Source: an uncultured Myxococcales bacterium (lineage in GTDB: Bacteria > Myxococcota_A > Polyangia > Polyangiales > Polyangiaceae). Taken from it: DNA of 32,905 nt. This document shows positions 16,353 to 25,748 of this stretch, in pieces. The stretch covers positions 1 to 32,905 of the forward strand of contig CALMUT010000136.1 in the NCBI GenBank assembly GCA_937872925.1, in the 5' to 3' direction. Each line of letters opens with the position of its first letter. Position 1 is the stretch's first letter. The notes beneath the pieces were generated by a model. That model worked only from the letters and a program-made list of their open reading frames with translations, ran no database searches and was not told where the DNA came from. Position numbers and translations under genes: made by a program.

Positions 16353-19300
16353 ATGAGCTCGCCTCCCGACACCCGCTCGGACTTCCCCGCTGCAAGTCCG
16401 CCCAAAGAGCCGCACGTGCGCACGCTCCCGCCACCGGAATGGGTGGGACGCGAAGGACCGCGCTCGGCGGTTTCCCTGCAGCTCGAGCTCCTTACCCAGG
16501 ATCCGGCGGTGGCTCGTCGGACGGGCCCGCGGGCGGAGCTGGCCTTCTTCCGCGCCCGGGCACGGGCGGCGCGTGCCCAGAACGACGCCGAGGCGGAGCG
16601 GCAGGCCTCCGCGGCCCTCGCCCGGGCACTGACCCAGCGCGGAACAGATTTGGATGAAGCCATCAAGCTGGCGCGTCGCGCTCTTCTGCTCGGTGACGAT
16701 CCGCATCTGCGCGAAGAGCTTTCTCAGTGGCTCGCCGCGGTCGGCGCGTCGGCCTTGGCCGCCCGCACCCTAGAGACGCTGGTGAAGCAGGGTGCGGCCG
16801 CCGCCGCCAAGCTCACGCGGATGGGGGTGCTCTTCGGTCGCGCGGGCAACGCTTCCGCAGCGGCTGACGCACTCTTCGAGGCGGCGCGCGCCGATCCAAC
16901 GGATCCCGTGGCTGCAGAGTTGCTCGGCGGACTCTCCGCTTGGGCGCCTGCGGACGTGTCGAGCAACCGTGCGGCGGGCGCGTATCTGGAAGGAGCGCGC
17001 CGTCGCGACCGGGCAAAGGACCGCGCCCTTGCCTTCGAAAACCTGCTGCGGGCGTTCGAGATGGCACCGCACGAGCCGATCGTAGCGGAAAAGCTTTCCA
17101 CCACGCTGCGCGCGCGCAATCGCACGGGCGCCGCCGACGAAGTGCTGCGAGAGCACGCGCGCGCCTGCGGCGAAGGCGGTCGCGCCGTGCACCTAGAGCG
17201 CGTGCAGCACGCCCAGAAAACCGCGGATTTGCCCACGGCTTTGGGCGCTCTCTTTGATGCGCACCTCGATGCTGACGTCAGCGCCGGGCGCTTCGCCGAG
17301 CCGCCCGACGTCGCGGCCTCTGCGCTGGCTTCGGTGCTCGATAGCGCCGGCTTGCACGAGCTTTTGGCTGCCCACGATGAACTCACGGTCACGAGTCTGG
17401 CTTCTGACGAACGCTTTCGCGCCTACCTTTCCCTTGGCAAGTTGTACGAGGAAAAGCTGTCGAGCCCGGAGCGCGCGCTGCGCGCATTCCGCCAGGCGCT
17501 CGCGCTTCAGCCCGGCTCCGACGTTGCGCGCAGTGCGCTCTTAGAGCATCGCCGCGGCAGCCTCGATCCCTGGGACGTCGCAGATGCGTTGATGTTCGCA
17601 GTGGAACGTCATACCGGCGCCGCGAGCTGCATGCGGCTGCTGCGCGATCTCGCGCACATGGCGGAGACTGAGCTCGAAGCTCCGCGACTGGCGTATTGGG
17701 CGATAGAGCGCCAACGCGAGATCGAGCCCAGCTCCGAACTGCTGGCCCAAGCCGAGCAACTCAGGCCGAGAGCGGAATCCCTTGCTGCAAGCCTGGCCGA
17801 GGCCGAGCAGGCGCTACGAGAAGCGTCGGGATCCGAGCGCTTCGAGCGCCTGGAGCGCGTGGTGGCGTTGCTGGTCGAGTGGCCGGAACGAAAGTCGGAT
17901 CTGCAGGCGCACCTGCGTGAAATGGTATTGGCTGACCCTTCACGCGCCGAGCTACGCGGTCGCTTCGAGCGACTCTTGGAGCGCACAGGTGGTGACGACG
18001 AACTAGAAGCGCTGCTGCGAGATTGGATCGCCCAAGCCCCCGCCGGCTTCGATCAGGAGCGCGCACGGGTCGCAATGGCGAAGATCCGTTGCGGGCGCGG
18101 GGATCTGACGGGCGCACTTGAAGTGCTCGACCCGTGCCTCGACGATCCGGCGGCGCAAGCGCAAGCCTGGAGCTATGCGGTGGTGATCGCCGCGCGTCGC
18201 GACGATCCCGTGCGCCGCGCTCGCGCCCTGTCGCGCTTGTCGCTGCCGCTATCGGCGAGCGTACGCGCAGTGACGCTGGCCGTCGCTGCCGAGGCGTTGC
18301 TCGAAGCCGGCGATCTCGAAGCCGCGACGCACGCCTGCGAGCAAGCGCGTCGCGCCGATCCCTCTCTGGCACGTCCCGTCGGTGTGCTGGCCGCCATCGC
18401 GCTCCGTCGCGGTCCGAGCCCCGAGTCCGCCGAGGCCCTGGAGCGCGCCATGGGGGTGATCGTGCCCCGACCGGCCCTGTGCGAAGCTTTGGCCGAAGCC
18501 CATGAAGCCATGGGCGATCCGGTGCTGTCTTTAGCGTGGACGCAGCGCTGGCTCGCACTGCGCCCCGGCGACGCCCGCGCCGCGCGCACGCTGCTGGGCC
18601 GGGTGACCGAAAGTGGCGACGCCGCAAGACTGGCGGACGCGCTGTCCTGGCTTCTGTCGCAACCCGAGCCTCTGCTCGACATGGCGCCCGCGCTATGCGC
18701 TGCGCTCTTGCGCCTCGCGGAACTCGACGCCACGCGCGCCGCGGGCATCGCTCGCCGTGCCCTCGACGTGCTGGGTCCCAAATCGCCGGAGCTATGCGAT
18801 GTCGTCCTTGGGGTCGCAGACGTCGCGGAGGAACCGGGCCTGGCGCTGACGGTGCTCGAGCGCCGTTGCGCGACCATGGCGGACGGCGAAACCCGCGCGG
18901 AGATCGCTCTGGAGATCTCTAAGCGTCGCGCCGCAGTTGGCGACGTCGATGGCGCATTGCGCGCCCTTGCCCGCGCTGCGCGAAACGGCGTGGCGTCGGA
19001 ACTCGTGTTGCAGGCGCTGCAGGAGACGCCAGATCCCCGCGGGAGCGACGGCGAGCTTTCGCTTCTTGAAGCCAAGGCCGAAGCCTTGGCACGGGCCACG
19101 CCAGCGCAGCCTGTGGAGGCAGCAGCTGTGCTGCGGGAGCTTGGGGCCGCACTCTGGGACCTGGCGGGCGATGTCGAGGGCGCCGTGGCGGCATGGGAGC
19201 GCGCAGCGATTCTCGATCGCGAGCGCGGACCGTCGCGTTTCGCCCGGGATTTGCTGTCCTTCGCTGGCCACGCGGAGGCGGTACGGCGCCTCGAAGAAAA

Positions 19301-22300
19301 CGCCGCGCGGCAGGAGGCACCCGAAGACGGTGCGCGCCAGTATGGCACTGCCGCGATGGTGGCGCTTTCGTCCGGGGACAACGAGTCGGCGCTGCGCCTG
19401 GGCGCGTTGGCCTTGGAGCTCGACCCCTCCCGGGCCGACGTGTTGGCCATCGCCGAGCGCGCCGCGAGTGCTGCGGATATCGACGCCCTCGAAGCCATCT
19501 ACACCAAGCTCTCGGACGCAGCGCTCGGCTGTTACGGAGAGCGCGCGGTACACTATCGGGCCGCGCGGCTCTATGAACGCCGCGGGCATGCGGCTCGTGC
19601 CGTCGCGCACGCCGTCAAAGCCTTCGAGGCGGTGCCCACCGAAGGCGTGACGTACATCGTCATGACGCGCCTGGCCGGCAATGACGCAGCAGCCAGCGAA
19701 GTTGTCCGCTGTCTCGAACGTGTTGCGAGTCGTCAGAGCGACAAGCGCGAGCGCGCGGCATGGCTGCAGCGTGCCGCGGCCATGGCGGGCGGCGGCGAAG
19801 AAGGCGTGCGTCAGCGGGTCGACGTCCTACTGCGCGCCCTTGCCGTGCGTCCAGATCGCGAAACCCTGCGCTCCCTGGGTGAAGCCGCGCTCTCGCTGCT
19901 GCGCATCGCCCCGGATTCCCGCGACGTTGTCGAGATGCGCGTGCGCCGCTCCATCGACGAGCTCTTGACCGGGTGTGAGGGCCCGGAAGGCGCCCGGGCA
20001 GCCATCGTGGCCGCGGGCATCGCCTTGCGCCTGTTTTCCGACGGCGACGCCGCGATGGCCGCCCTGCGTCGCGCCATCGAAGCCGACGCAGACATCGAAG
20101 AGTACGCCGATCTTGCCCCCCACACTGAGGCGCTTGCCGCTCGGGAAATCGCCGCTCGGGAATGGCTCGGCGAGGTGCTCGCGCTGACCACAGCGAAGTA
20201 CGGCAACCCGGGCAAAGAGCTGTTGTCCCTCGCCGCCCGCATTGCATCGGAAATCGGCTCTGAACGCACCGAAGCCGGCCTGCTGGTGGCGCTCGCGGAA
20301 CGCTTTCCCGACGAGGCTGACTTTGTGCGCCGCGCAACCGTGGCGGCGCAATCCACCGGCGACGGGGAGCTGCTCGCACGCATTGTGGCGGTGGTGCCGA
20401 GCGCGGCCCGCATCGCGAACCTGATCGAAGCCGCCGACGCCGCGGAAAAGCGGGGCGAGTTTGCCCAGGCCATTGAGGCCCTCGAGAGTGTCGAGGGCGA
20501 TCCCGAGGCCTCCTCCGCCGAGCGGCGCACGGCGCGCGATCGCTTGCGCAAGATCTATCCTGTCGCCGGGCGCCGCGAGGAGTTGGAACAGCTGCTGGTC
20601 GGAGAGCTGGAGCGGGAAGGTCTCGAGCCCTTCGAGCGCGCCAAAGTCGCGCAAGAGCTGGCCGCATTGGTTGCCGCTCGCGGCGATCCCGAGCGCGCGC
20701 TGACCATCCTGTCCCGTATGGCGGCGACCCTGGGCGACCAGCGCAGCTTGCTGGAAGACATGGTGACGCTCGCGCGCCAGAGCAGCGACAAGCGCGCTCA
20801 GGCCGATGCCCTCGGCAAATTGGTGGAGCTGTTGCCCGAGTCCGAGCGGCTCACGACCTTGCGGGAATTGGCGCGGCTCCTGGGGGATTTGCGGGACGAA
20901 GACGGCGCGCTGTCCCGCCATCGCGAAGTGCTGGAGCTCGATGCCAAGGATCTCTCGGCGCTTTCCGCTCTGGAACGGGACGCGGAACGTCGCGGCGACT
21001 GGGAAGCGCTGACCGCGATCTTGGCGCGTCGCGCTGGGCTCGCTGCGCGGGTTGACGACGTGCGGCGCATTCGCTTGCGTCGGGCGGGCGTGCTGGAGCA
21101 GCGCCTAGGGCGCCCCAACGAAGCCTGCACGGAACTCGAGGCGTTGATTGCCGCAACGGGGGATCACTACTCCGTGTTGCGAGTCTTGGCGGATCTGCAC
21201 GAACGCATGGGGGCGTCCGCGCGTGCGGCGCAACTGTGGATGCGTGCCAGTGCCTGCACTACGGACAAGCGCGAGGCAGCGGATGCCGCCCTGCATGCGG
21301 CGCGCGCGGAACTCCTCGGTGGCGACGCGGCGGCGTCCCGGCGTGTGCTCGACGGCATCGAAGCTTGGGCGGAGCCCACTTCGGAGCTGCTGCAGTTGCG
21401 TGTCGATTTGGAACGCACCTCAGGGGATCCGGTGGCGCTTGCGACGGCACTCGACGAGCTGGCGTCACTTTCGCCGGGAACTGCCCAGGACCGCGCGCGC
21501 CTGCTGACAGAGGCCGCCCGCGCCTTCGACGCTGGCAGCGAGATCCAAGAAGCCATGGCGCGGGCCCAACGCGCCGCGCTGCTGGCACCGGATAACGGCG
21601 AGGCCCAGCTCACGGCGCGTTGGCTTGAGTACCGCGTGCGGGGCACGGGCACTGCGAATGACGCGCGTGTGACCGTCGCGGAGTTGCGTGGCGTGGACCC
21701 AACGGGACTCACTCCGGAGCAGCTCTCTTTGCGTGCGTTCTTGCTGGCGGAAAGCCTCGATGTTGCCCTCGGCTCCGGCGCCGGCATGCGGGAGATCTCC
21801 CGAGCCGAAGCGGAGATCGGGATGTTGCCCTTGGTGGCTTTGGGCATGGCGGAGCGCATGGCTCAGGGGGGCGAGCCCGGCCAGGCCCTGGACGCCTTCG
21901 ACATTGCGCTCTCTGGGGATTTGCACGCGCTACGCACGCGGGCCCGGGTGGCGCTTTCCGCGGCGCATGCGGCCCATGTCGCCGGCGAGCTCGAGCGTGC
22001 CCACAAACACGTCGAAGTCGCTGCGACCGACGAACGCACCCGCGCCGCCGCGCTCGAGCTGCAGGTCGAGCTCGTCAACGATCAGCGGCTCCTGCGCGAC
22101 ACACCTTCCAAGAAGGCGCCCCGGCGCACGGCGAGCAGCCAACGCTTGCTGGGGCGCGCCCCAGCGAAACCAGGCGCGCGCCCCGCCGTCGAAGCCGGCG
22201 TGGATTCTCAGGTGCTCGCCCGGGACGTCCGCGCCGAAGCAGCGCCGCCTGGCCCCGAGGTCAGTGCCACCGCCGCGCCTGCCGTTCGCGACCCACGCGT

Positions 22301-23714
22301 CGAACCAGCGCCCATCACGCGGGCGCAATTCGAGGAGCCAGAGCCCGGCGTCGCGCGCACGGATCGCGTGGCCTTGCCTCCGGACAAGCCGCCCTCCGCG
22401 CCGCCCGCGCCTCCGGAGTCGGAGTTGCCGCCGACGCGCCACTCGCCCTCTGAGCCCGCGCAGCCATCGCCGACTCCCGTGGCCGCACGCCCCGCGCCGA
22501 CTCCAGCGCCGCAGCCGCTTGCGGCACCCGATCCCGACGCAGAGGCCGACTACCAGCGGCGCCCTTCGCGAGTCTTTCCGGCGATTGGTCGCGCAGAAGA
22601 GCAACTCTTCCTCTCACTGTCCCAAGGTTCGATCGAAGCCGGCCTGGAGCTGATGCACCAGCTGGAGAATCGCTCGTCGCGTTCCCACGACTTGGTGAGC
22701 GTCGCGCGCCGGGTGGCACATCTGGATCCCGCCAACCCCGAGCTGGTGCGCGGGCTATTCGAAGCAGCTTTGGCGGACCGCGATGTCGCCTATGCGCGAG
22801 CGGTGGAGCATGTGCTGCACTATTTGGATTTCTCGCGCTCGCCGGTGCCCGTGCCACCGCTCTCAGATCAGCCGGAAAACCCTGACGCCGTGCGAGCGCT
22901 GTTGACCCACGACATCCAGAGTCCGTCTGCTGAGGCGCTTGGTTTGCTGTGGGAAGGCGCGTCCCACGTCTTTCGTCGCGACCCCAGCAGCTACGGCGTG
23001 ACCGGACTCGAGCGCATTCCCCTCGGCGCTCCGTCGCCCCTCGGGCGCGTCTTTTCTGCGACCGCTCGGGCACTGGGTCTCTCGCGCACGGCCATCTTCC
23101 AACGCCGCAGCGCGGGGCCCGTGACGGTGAGCGTCGCCCTGCTCTCGCCGCCCGCTGTGATCGTGTCGGGCAACGCCAATCGGGAGTCTGCGGAGCTGGC
23201 CTATCACGTAGCCGCCATGCTCGCCGGTACCCTGCCCGAGAATGTGCTGCTCTTCGGAGCCCCAGAGGCTCAAGCCCGCGGTGCACTGCGCGCACTCGAG
23301 CTCGCCTTTGGTCACCCTGACGACGATCCCAAGTCCCTGGCCAGCGTGGCCAACCTCGCCGAAGTGCTATGGGAAAGCATCCCGCCCCGTTCTCAGCGCC
23401 GCCTGCGTGAGCTGTGTGACGACAAGCGCACCACGGACTACGCCGCCGCGCTCGTCAGCGCCCGGCGTTCCGTACGTCGCTTTGGCCTGTTCGCCGCCGG
23501 CGACCTGCTCGTCGCGCTCAAGGAAGTCGTCGCCGACGAAGGCGTCCCCGAAGAGGTACTGAGTCAGGCGGGCGGCCTGCGTCGCTTGGCCAAGGTCAGC
23601 GAGGCCGTGGCGGACCTGCTGCGGCTGAGCACCAGCCCCGAATACGCCCACGCCCGCTGGCAGGTAGAAAAGCTAGGAGTGCGGCAAGGCGGCGGCGGGT
23701 TTGCTACACTCTGA
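16353..23714 (+). CDS. Giant TPR-repeat protein (2453 residues) with Pro-rich linker and C-terminal domain
   Basis: This is one uninterrupted frame. Residues about 30-1905 are Ala/Leu/Glu/Arg-rich alpha-helical hairpins with TPR spacing, for example 'ALRAFRQALALQPGSDVARSALLE', 'ALELDPSRADVLAIAERAA' and 'ALTILSRMAATLGDQ'. Residues about 1910-2068 are a Pro/Ala-rich, disordered linker. Residues about 2070-2453 are a compact domain starting 'RVFPAIGRAEEQLFLSLSQG'. It includes hydrophobic strands 'VTVSVALLSPPAVIVSG' and a segment 'ELAYHVAAMLAGTLPENVLLFG', reminiscent of a degenerate peptidase-like C-terminal region in some deltaproteobacterial TPR proteins, though I see no HExxH. No signal peptide or membrane helix is visible, so it is probably a cytoplasmic scaffold. 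It stands alone with its own promoter. Its function is not recognised. Confidence 0.9.
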   Translation: MSSPPDTRSDFPAASPPKEPHVRTLPPPEWVGREGPRSAVSLQLELLTQDPAVARRTGPRAELAFFRARARAARAQNDAEAERQASAALARALTQRGTDLDEAIKLARRALLLGDDPHLREELSQWLAAVGASALAARTLETLVKQGAAAAAKLTRMGVLFGRAGNASAAADALFEAARADPTDPVAAELLGGLSAWAPADVSSNRAAGAYLEGARRRDRAKDRALAFENLLRAFEMAPHEPIVAEKLSTTLRARNRTGAADEVLREHARACGEGGRAVHLERVQHAQKTADLPTALGALFDAHLDADVSAGRFAEPPDVAASALASVLDSAGLHELLAAHDELTVTSLASDERFRAYLSLGKLYEEKLSSPERALRAFRQALALQPGSDVARSALLEHRRGSLDPWDVADALMFAVERHTGAASCMRLLRDLAHMAETELEAPRLAYWAIERQREIEPSSELLAQAEQLRPRAESLAASLAEAEQALREASGSERFERLERVVALLVEWPERKSDLQAHLREMVLADPSRAELRGRFERLLERTGGDDELEALLRDWIAQAPAGFDQERARVAMAKIRCGRGDLTGALEVLDPCLDDPAAQAQAWSYAVVIAARRDDPVRRARALSRLSLPLSASVRAVTLAVAAEALLEAGDLEAATHACEQARRADPSLARPVGVLAAIALRRGPSPESAEALERAMGVIVPRPALCEALAEAHEAMGDPVLSLAWTQRWLALRPGDARAARTLLGRVTESGDAARLADALSWLLSQPEPLLDMAPALCAALLRLAELDATRAAGIARRALDVLGPKSPELCDVVLGVADVAEEPGLALTVLERRCATMADGETRAEIALEISKRRAAVGDVDGALRALARAARNGVASELVLQALQETPDPRGSDGELSLLEAKAEALARATPAQPVEAAAVLRELGAALWDLAGDVEGAVAAWERAAILDRERGPSRFARDLLSFAGHAEAVRRLEENAARQEAPEDGARQYGTAAMVALSSGDNESALRLGALALELDPSRADVLAIAERAASAADIDALEAIYTKLSDAALGCYGERAVHYRAARLYERRGHAARAVAHAVKAFEAVPTEGVTYIVMTRLAGNDAAASEVVRCLERVASRQSDKRERAAWLQRAAAMAGGGEEGVRQRVDVLLRALAVRPDRETLRSLGEAALSLLRIAPDSRDVVEMRVRRSIDELLTGCEGPEGARAAIVAAGIALRLFSDGDAAMAALRRAIEADADIEEYADLAPHTEALAAREIAAREWLGEVLALTTAKYGNPGKELLSLAARIASEIGSERTEAGLLVALAERFPDEADFVRRATVAAQSTGDGELLARIVAVVPSAARIANLIEAADAAEKRGEFAQAIEALESVEGDPEASSAERRTARDRLRKIYPVAGRREELEQLLVGELEREGLEPFERAKVAQELAALVAARGDPERALTILSRMAATLGDQRSLLEDMVTLARQSSDKRAQADALGKLVELLPESERLTTLRELARLLGDLRDEDGALSRHREVLELDAKDLSALSALERDAERRGDWEALTAILARRAGLAARVDDVRRIRLRRAGVLEQRLGRPNEACTELEALIAATGDHYSVLRVLADLHERMGASARAAQLWMRASACTTDKREAADAALHAARAELLGGDAAASRRVLDGIEAWAEPTSELLQLRVDLERTSGDPVALATALDELASLSPGTAQDRARLLTEAARAFDAGSEIQEAMARAQRAALLAPDNGEAQLTARWLEYRVRGTGTANDARVTVAELRGVDPTGLTPEQLSLRAFLLAESLDVALGSGAGMREISRAEAEIGMLPLVALGMAERMAQGGEPGQALDAFDIALSGDLHALRTRARVALSAAHAAHVAGELERAHKHVEVAATDERTRAAALELQVELVNDQRLLRDTPSKKAPRRTASSQRLLGRAPAKPGARPAVEAGVDSQVLARDVRAEAAPPGPEVSATAAPAVRDPRVEPAPITRAQFEEPEPGVARTDRVALPPDKPPSAPPAPPESELPPTRHSPSEPAQPSPTPVAARPAPTPAPQPLAAPDPDAEADYQRRPSRVFPAIGRAEEQLFLSLSQGSIEAGLELMHQLENRSSRSHDLVSVARRVAHLDPANPELVRGLFEAALADRDVAYARAVEHVLHYLDFSRSPVPVPPLSDQPENPDAVRALLTHDIQSPSAEALGLLWEGASHVFRRDPSSYGVTGLERIPLGAPSPLGRVFSATARALGLSRTAIFQRRSAGPVTVSVALLSPPAVIVSGNANRESAELAYHVAAMLAGTLPENVLLFGAPEAQARGALRALELAFGHPDDDPKSLASVANLAEVLWESIPPRSQRRLRELCDDKRTTDYAAALVSARRSVRRFGLFAAGDLLVALKEVVADEGVPEEVLSQAGGLRRLAKVSEAVADLLRLSTSPEYAHARWQVEKLGVRQGGGGFATL

Positions 23715-23839
23715 GGGCCGGCCCGATCCGGCTGTCTTGAGCTGCTTCCGTGACAGCTATGTCAGACCCCTTACCTTCAAAAAACACCGTCCACCGCACA
23801 AAAATGCGCCTGGCACGCCCGTCGCTTAGCTGAGGGCAT

Positions 23840-25663
23840 ATGGCACGTTTCGCCACCCTCGCCCTGCTGCTCGGGACCACCCTCCTGGCGGGTTGCAGCG
23901 TGGCGTCCGAGGACGAATCCGGCGCGGGCACCCCCAAGAACGAGTGCAGCGAGGCTTCCGAGTGCGGACCAGGCGGCACCTGCAGCAAGGCCGGCGTCTG
24001 CGTGGCTCAGAGCGGTCAGTTCGCCACGGTCCTGTTCGAAATCACCGCGCCGTCGTCCTCCACGGAGTTTTCCGGAGTGCGCTTTCTGAAGACCGTCACG
24101 GATCTGAACCCGTCCGGCGACTCTGAGCTGAACTTGGAGCTCGACGTCGTCTCCGTGGTCAGCGGCACAGTCGCGCCCACGCGCGGCAGTCATCAAAACG
24201 AGTGCGTGCTGGACTACGAAGGCAGCTCCACCGTCCCGGTGAAGCTCACGCTGACGCCGAGCGAGCGTTTGCTCGGCTTGCCCACTCAGGCGTATACGAC
24301 GAACGCCGAAAAGGTCGGCAGCGAGTTTTCGTTCCAGCTCAAAATGCCCGCGGGTGAGTACGACGTTTACGTCGAGCCTGACCAAGAGCTGATCGCCGCC
24401 GCATCGAGTGGGCCGCCCAACAGCGTGCCGTGTAGCGTCGTGCCGCAGTTGTTCAAGCGCGTCACCATCGCCGCGGGCAGCGTCACCCTGCCCCTGGTGT
24501 CCTCGCCGCCGAGCGCCATCAACGTCAAAGTCGATTGGCCGGATCCGGGCACAGGAGATCCGACCAAGAACGCTCTCAAGAGCCTCGACGGCTGGAGCGT
24601 CGACGTGATGGACCCCGCCAGCGGTCGCATTCTGTCCGCGCCGGCGGTGCTGAACAAAGCGGATTGCCAGAACGCCGGTGACGACAACTGCGCCATCGTG
24701 GAGTACGCGCCCGTCGTCGGCGAAGGCACCGCCGCTGGCAAAGAACTGATCCGACTGCGCCCCCCGGAAAGCGTCATTGCCCCGACGATCGTGCTGGAAC
24801 GCGCCACCTTGGACGCCTTCAGCGTGGGGGAGGGCGTGATCAATCAACTCGGCGGCGTGCCGAAACCTATCTCCATCGTGGGCAGCTTCGTCGAGACCGC
24901 GGACGGCAAGTTAGTCGCTGGCGCCACCAGCCTGAAGTTCGTCGCGAAGAAGCTCGGCTTCTTGGACTCCGGAACGCTATTCGCGTTCGAGCGCAGCGTG
25001 GAAGCCAAAGACGGCGCCTACACCGTCGACCTGCTGCCGGGGGAGTACGACGTATACATCGTCCCGCCGCCGAATTCGGGATTGGCGCAGACCGTGCGCA
25101 GCCTCGAAGTCGGCAAGCAGCCCTTGGAACAAACCGGCAAGACCCTCAGCGTCGAACGCGCTTCGGACCTGGCCGGCACCGCGTTCGCGCCAACCGGTGC
25201 GCCGCTCAGTGGCGCTCCCGTACATGCCATCGCGTCTCCGGTGTCCATTGACCCGTTGCTTGCGGCGGCTGGCGCGGTGCCCTTGAAGCCCCAAGCCGTC
25301 AACGCCCTGGTGGGTGCCGACGGGAGCTTCGTCCTGCGTTCGGATCCCGGCACCTTCGATCTTTCGATCCGCCCCGATAGCCAAAGTGGTTTCGCCTGGT
25401 TGGTGCGTCCCAACGTCGCCGTAGCCAAGAGTCTCCACGAGCTGGGCGAGCTCACCCTGCCGCTGCCCGTGGTCTATCACGGTGATGTCCAAGTGCCCGG
25501 GGAGGTCGTGGTGCCCGGCGCATTGATCCGCGCCTACGTGTACTTGACAGAGGCCGGTTACTCCGCGGATCCAAGCGAAGCGCACAGCGTGCTCCAGGTC
25601 GCGGAGGCCCGCGCCGATGCAAACGGCGCGTTTTCGCTGCTGCTTCCAGCCAAACTCAACTGA
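23840..25663 (+). CDS. Lipoprotein with Cys-rich N-terminus and repeated carboxypeptidase-regulatory-like domains
   Basis: This 607-residue surface lipoprotein has a clear lipobox L-A-G-C with lipidated Cys19. A short Cys-rich module follows ('ECSEASECGPGGTCSKAGVCV'), the knot-like C-x-x-x-x-x-C-x-x-G-x-x-C pattern common in myxobacterial surface proteins. The rest is beta-rich. 'PAGEYDVYVEPD' (about residue 172) and 'LPGEYDVYIVPPP' (about 400) are matching ends of two carboxypeptidase-regulatory or transthyretin-like units, and further units read 'GTAFAPTGAPLSGAPVHAI' and 'GDVQVPGEVVVPGALIRAYVY'. These are typical of adhesin-like or carbohydrate-binding surface proteins. GAGGG sits just upstream of the ATG. 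A 125-base gap separates it from the giant TPR gene, so separate transcription is likely. The exact function is unknown. Confidence 0.85.
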   Translation: MARFATLALLLGTTLLAGCSVASEDESGAGTPKNECSEASECGPGGTCSKAGVCVAQSGQFATVLFEITAPSSSTEFSGVRFLKTVTDLNPSGDSELNLELDVVSVVSGTVAPTRGSHQNECVLDYEGSSTVPVKLTLTPSERLLGLPTQAYTTNAEKVGSEFSFQLKMPAGEYDVYVEPDQELIAAASSGPPNSVPCSVVPQLFKRVTIAAGSVTLPLVSSPPSAINVKVDWPDPGTGDPTKNALKSLDGWSVDVMDPASGRILSAPAVLNKADCQNAGDDNCAIVEYAPVVGEGTAAGKELIRLRPPESVIAPTIVLERATLDAFSVGEGVINQLGGVPKPISIVGSFVETADGKLVAGATSLKFVAKKLGFLDSGTLFAFERSVEAKDGAYTVDLLPGEYDVYIVPPPNSGLAQTVRSLEVGKQPLEQTGKTLSVERASDLAGTAFAPTGAPLSGAPVHAIASPVSIDPLLAAAGAVPLKPQAVNALVGADGSFVLRSDPGTFDLSIRPDSQSGFAWLVRPNVAVAKSLHELGELTLPLPVVYHGDVQVPGEVVVPGALIRAYVYLTEAGYSADPSEAHSVLQVAEARADANGAFSLLLPAKLN

Positions 25664-25748
25664 ATTTGCGCCGCACGCGCCCAGGCAGCGCAAAGCGCCC
25701 GGGTGCTCGTCCTGGCTCTTCGGCCCAGGGTGTAATATTCTGTTATGT

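Noticed and set aside
18173..19498. 441-residue open frame antisense to the giant TPR gene
   Set aside because: It is Ser/Ala/Arg-rich with no domain pattern and lies opposite continuous TPR repeats; such frames are common in high-GC DNA.
23777..24847. 356-residue antisense frame over the 607-residue lipoprotein
   Set aside because: It has Asp/His/Gly/Arg-rich composition typical of antisense reading; the plus strand has a lipobox and repeated beta-domains.
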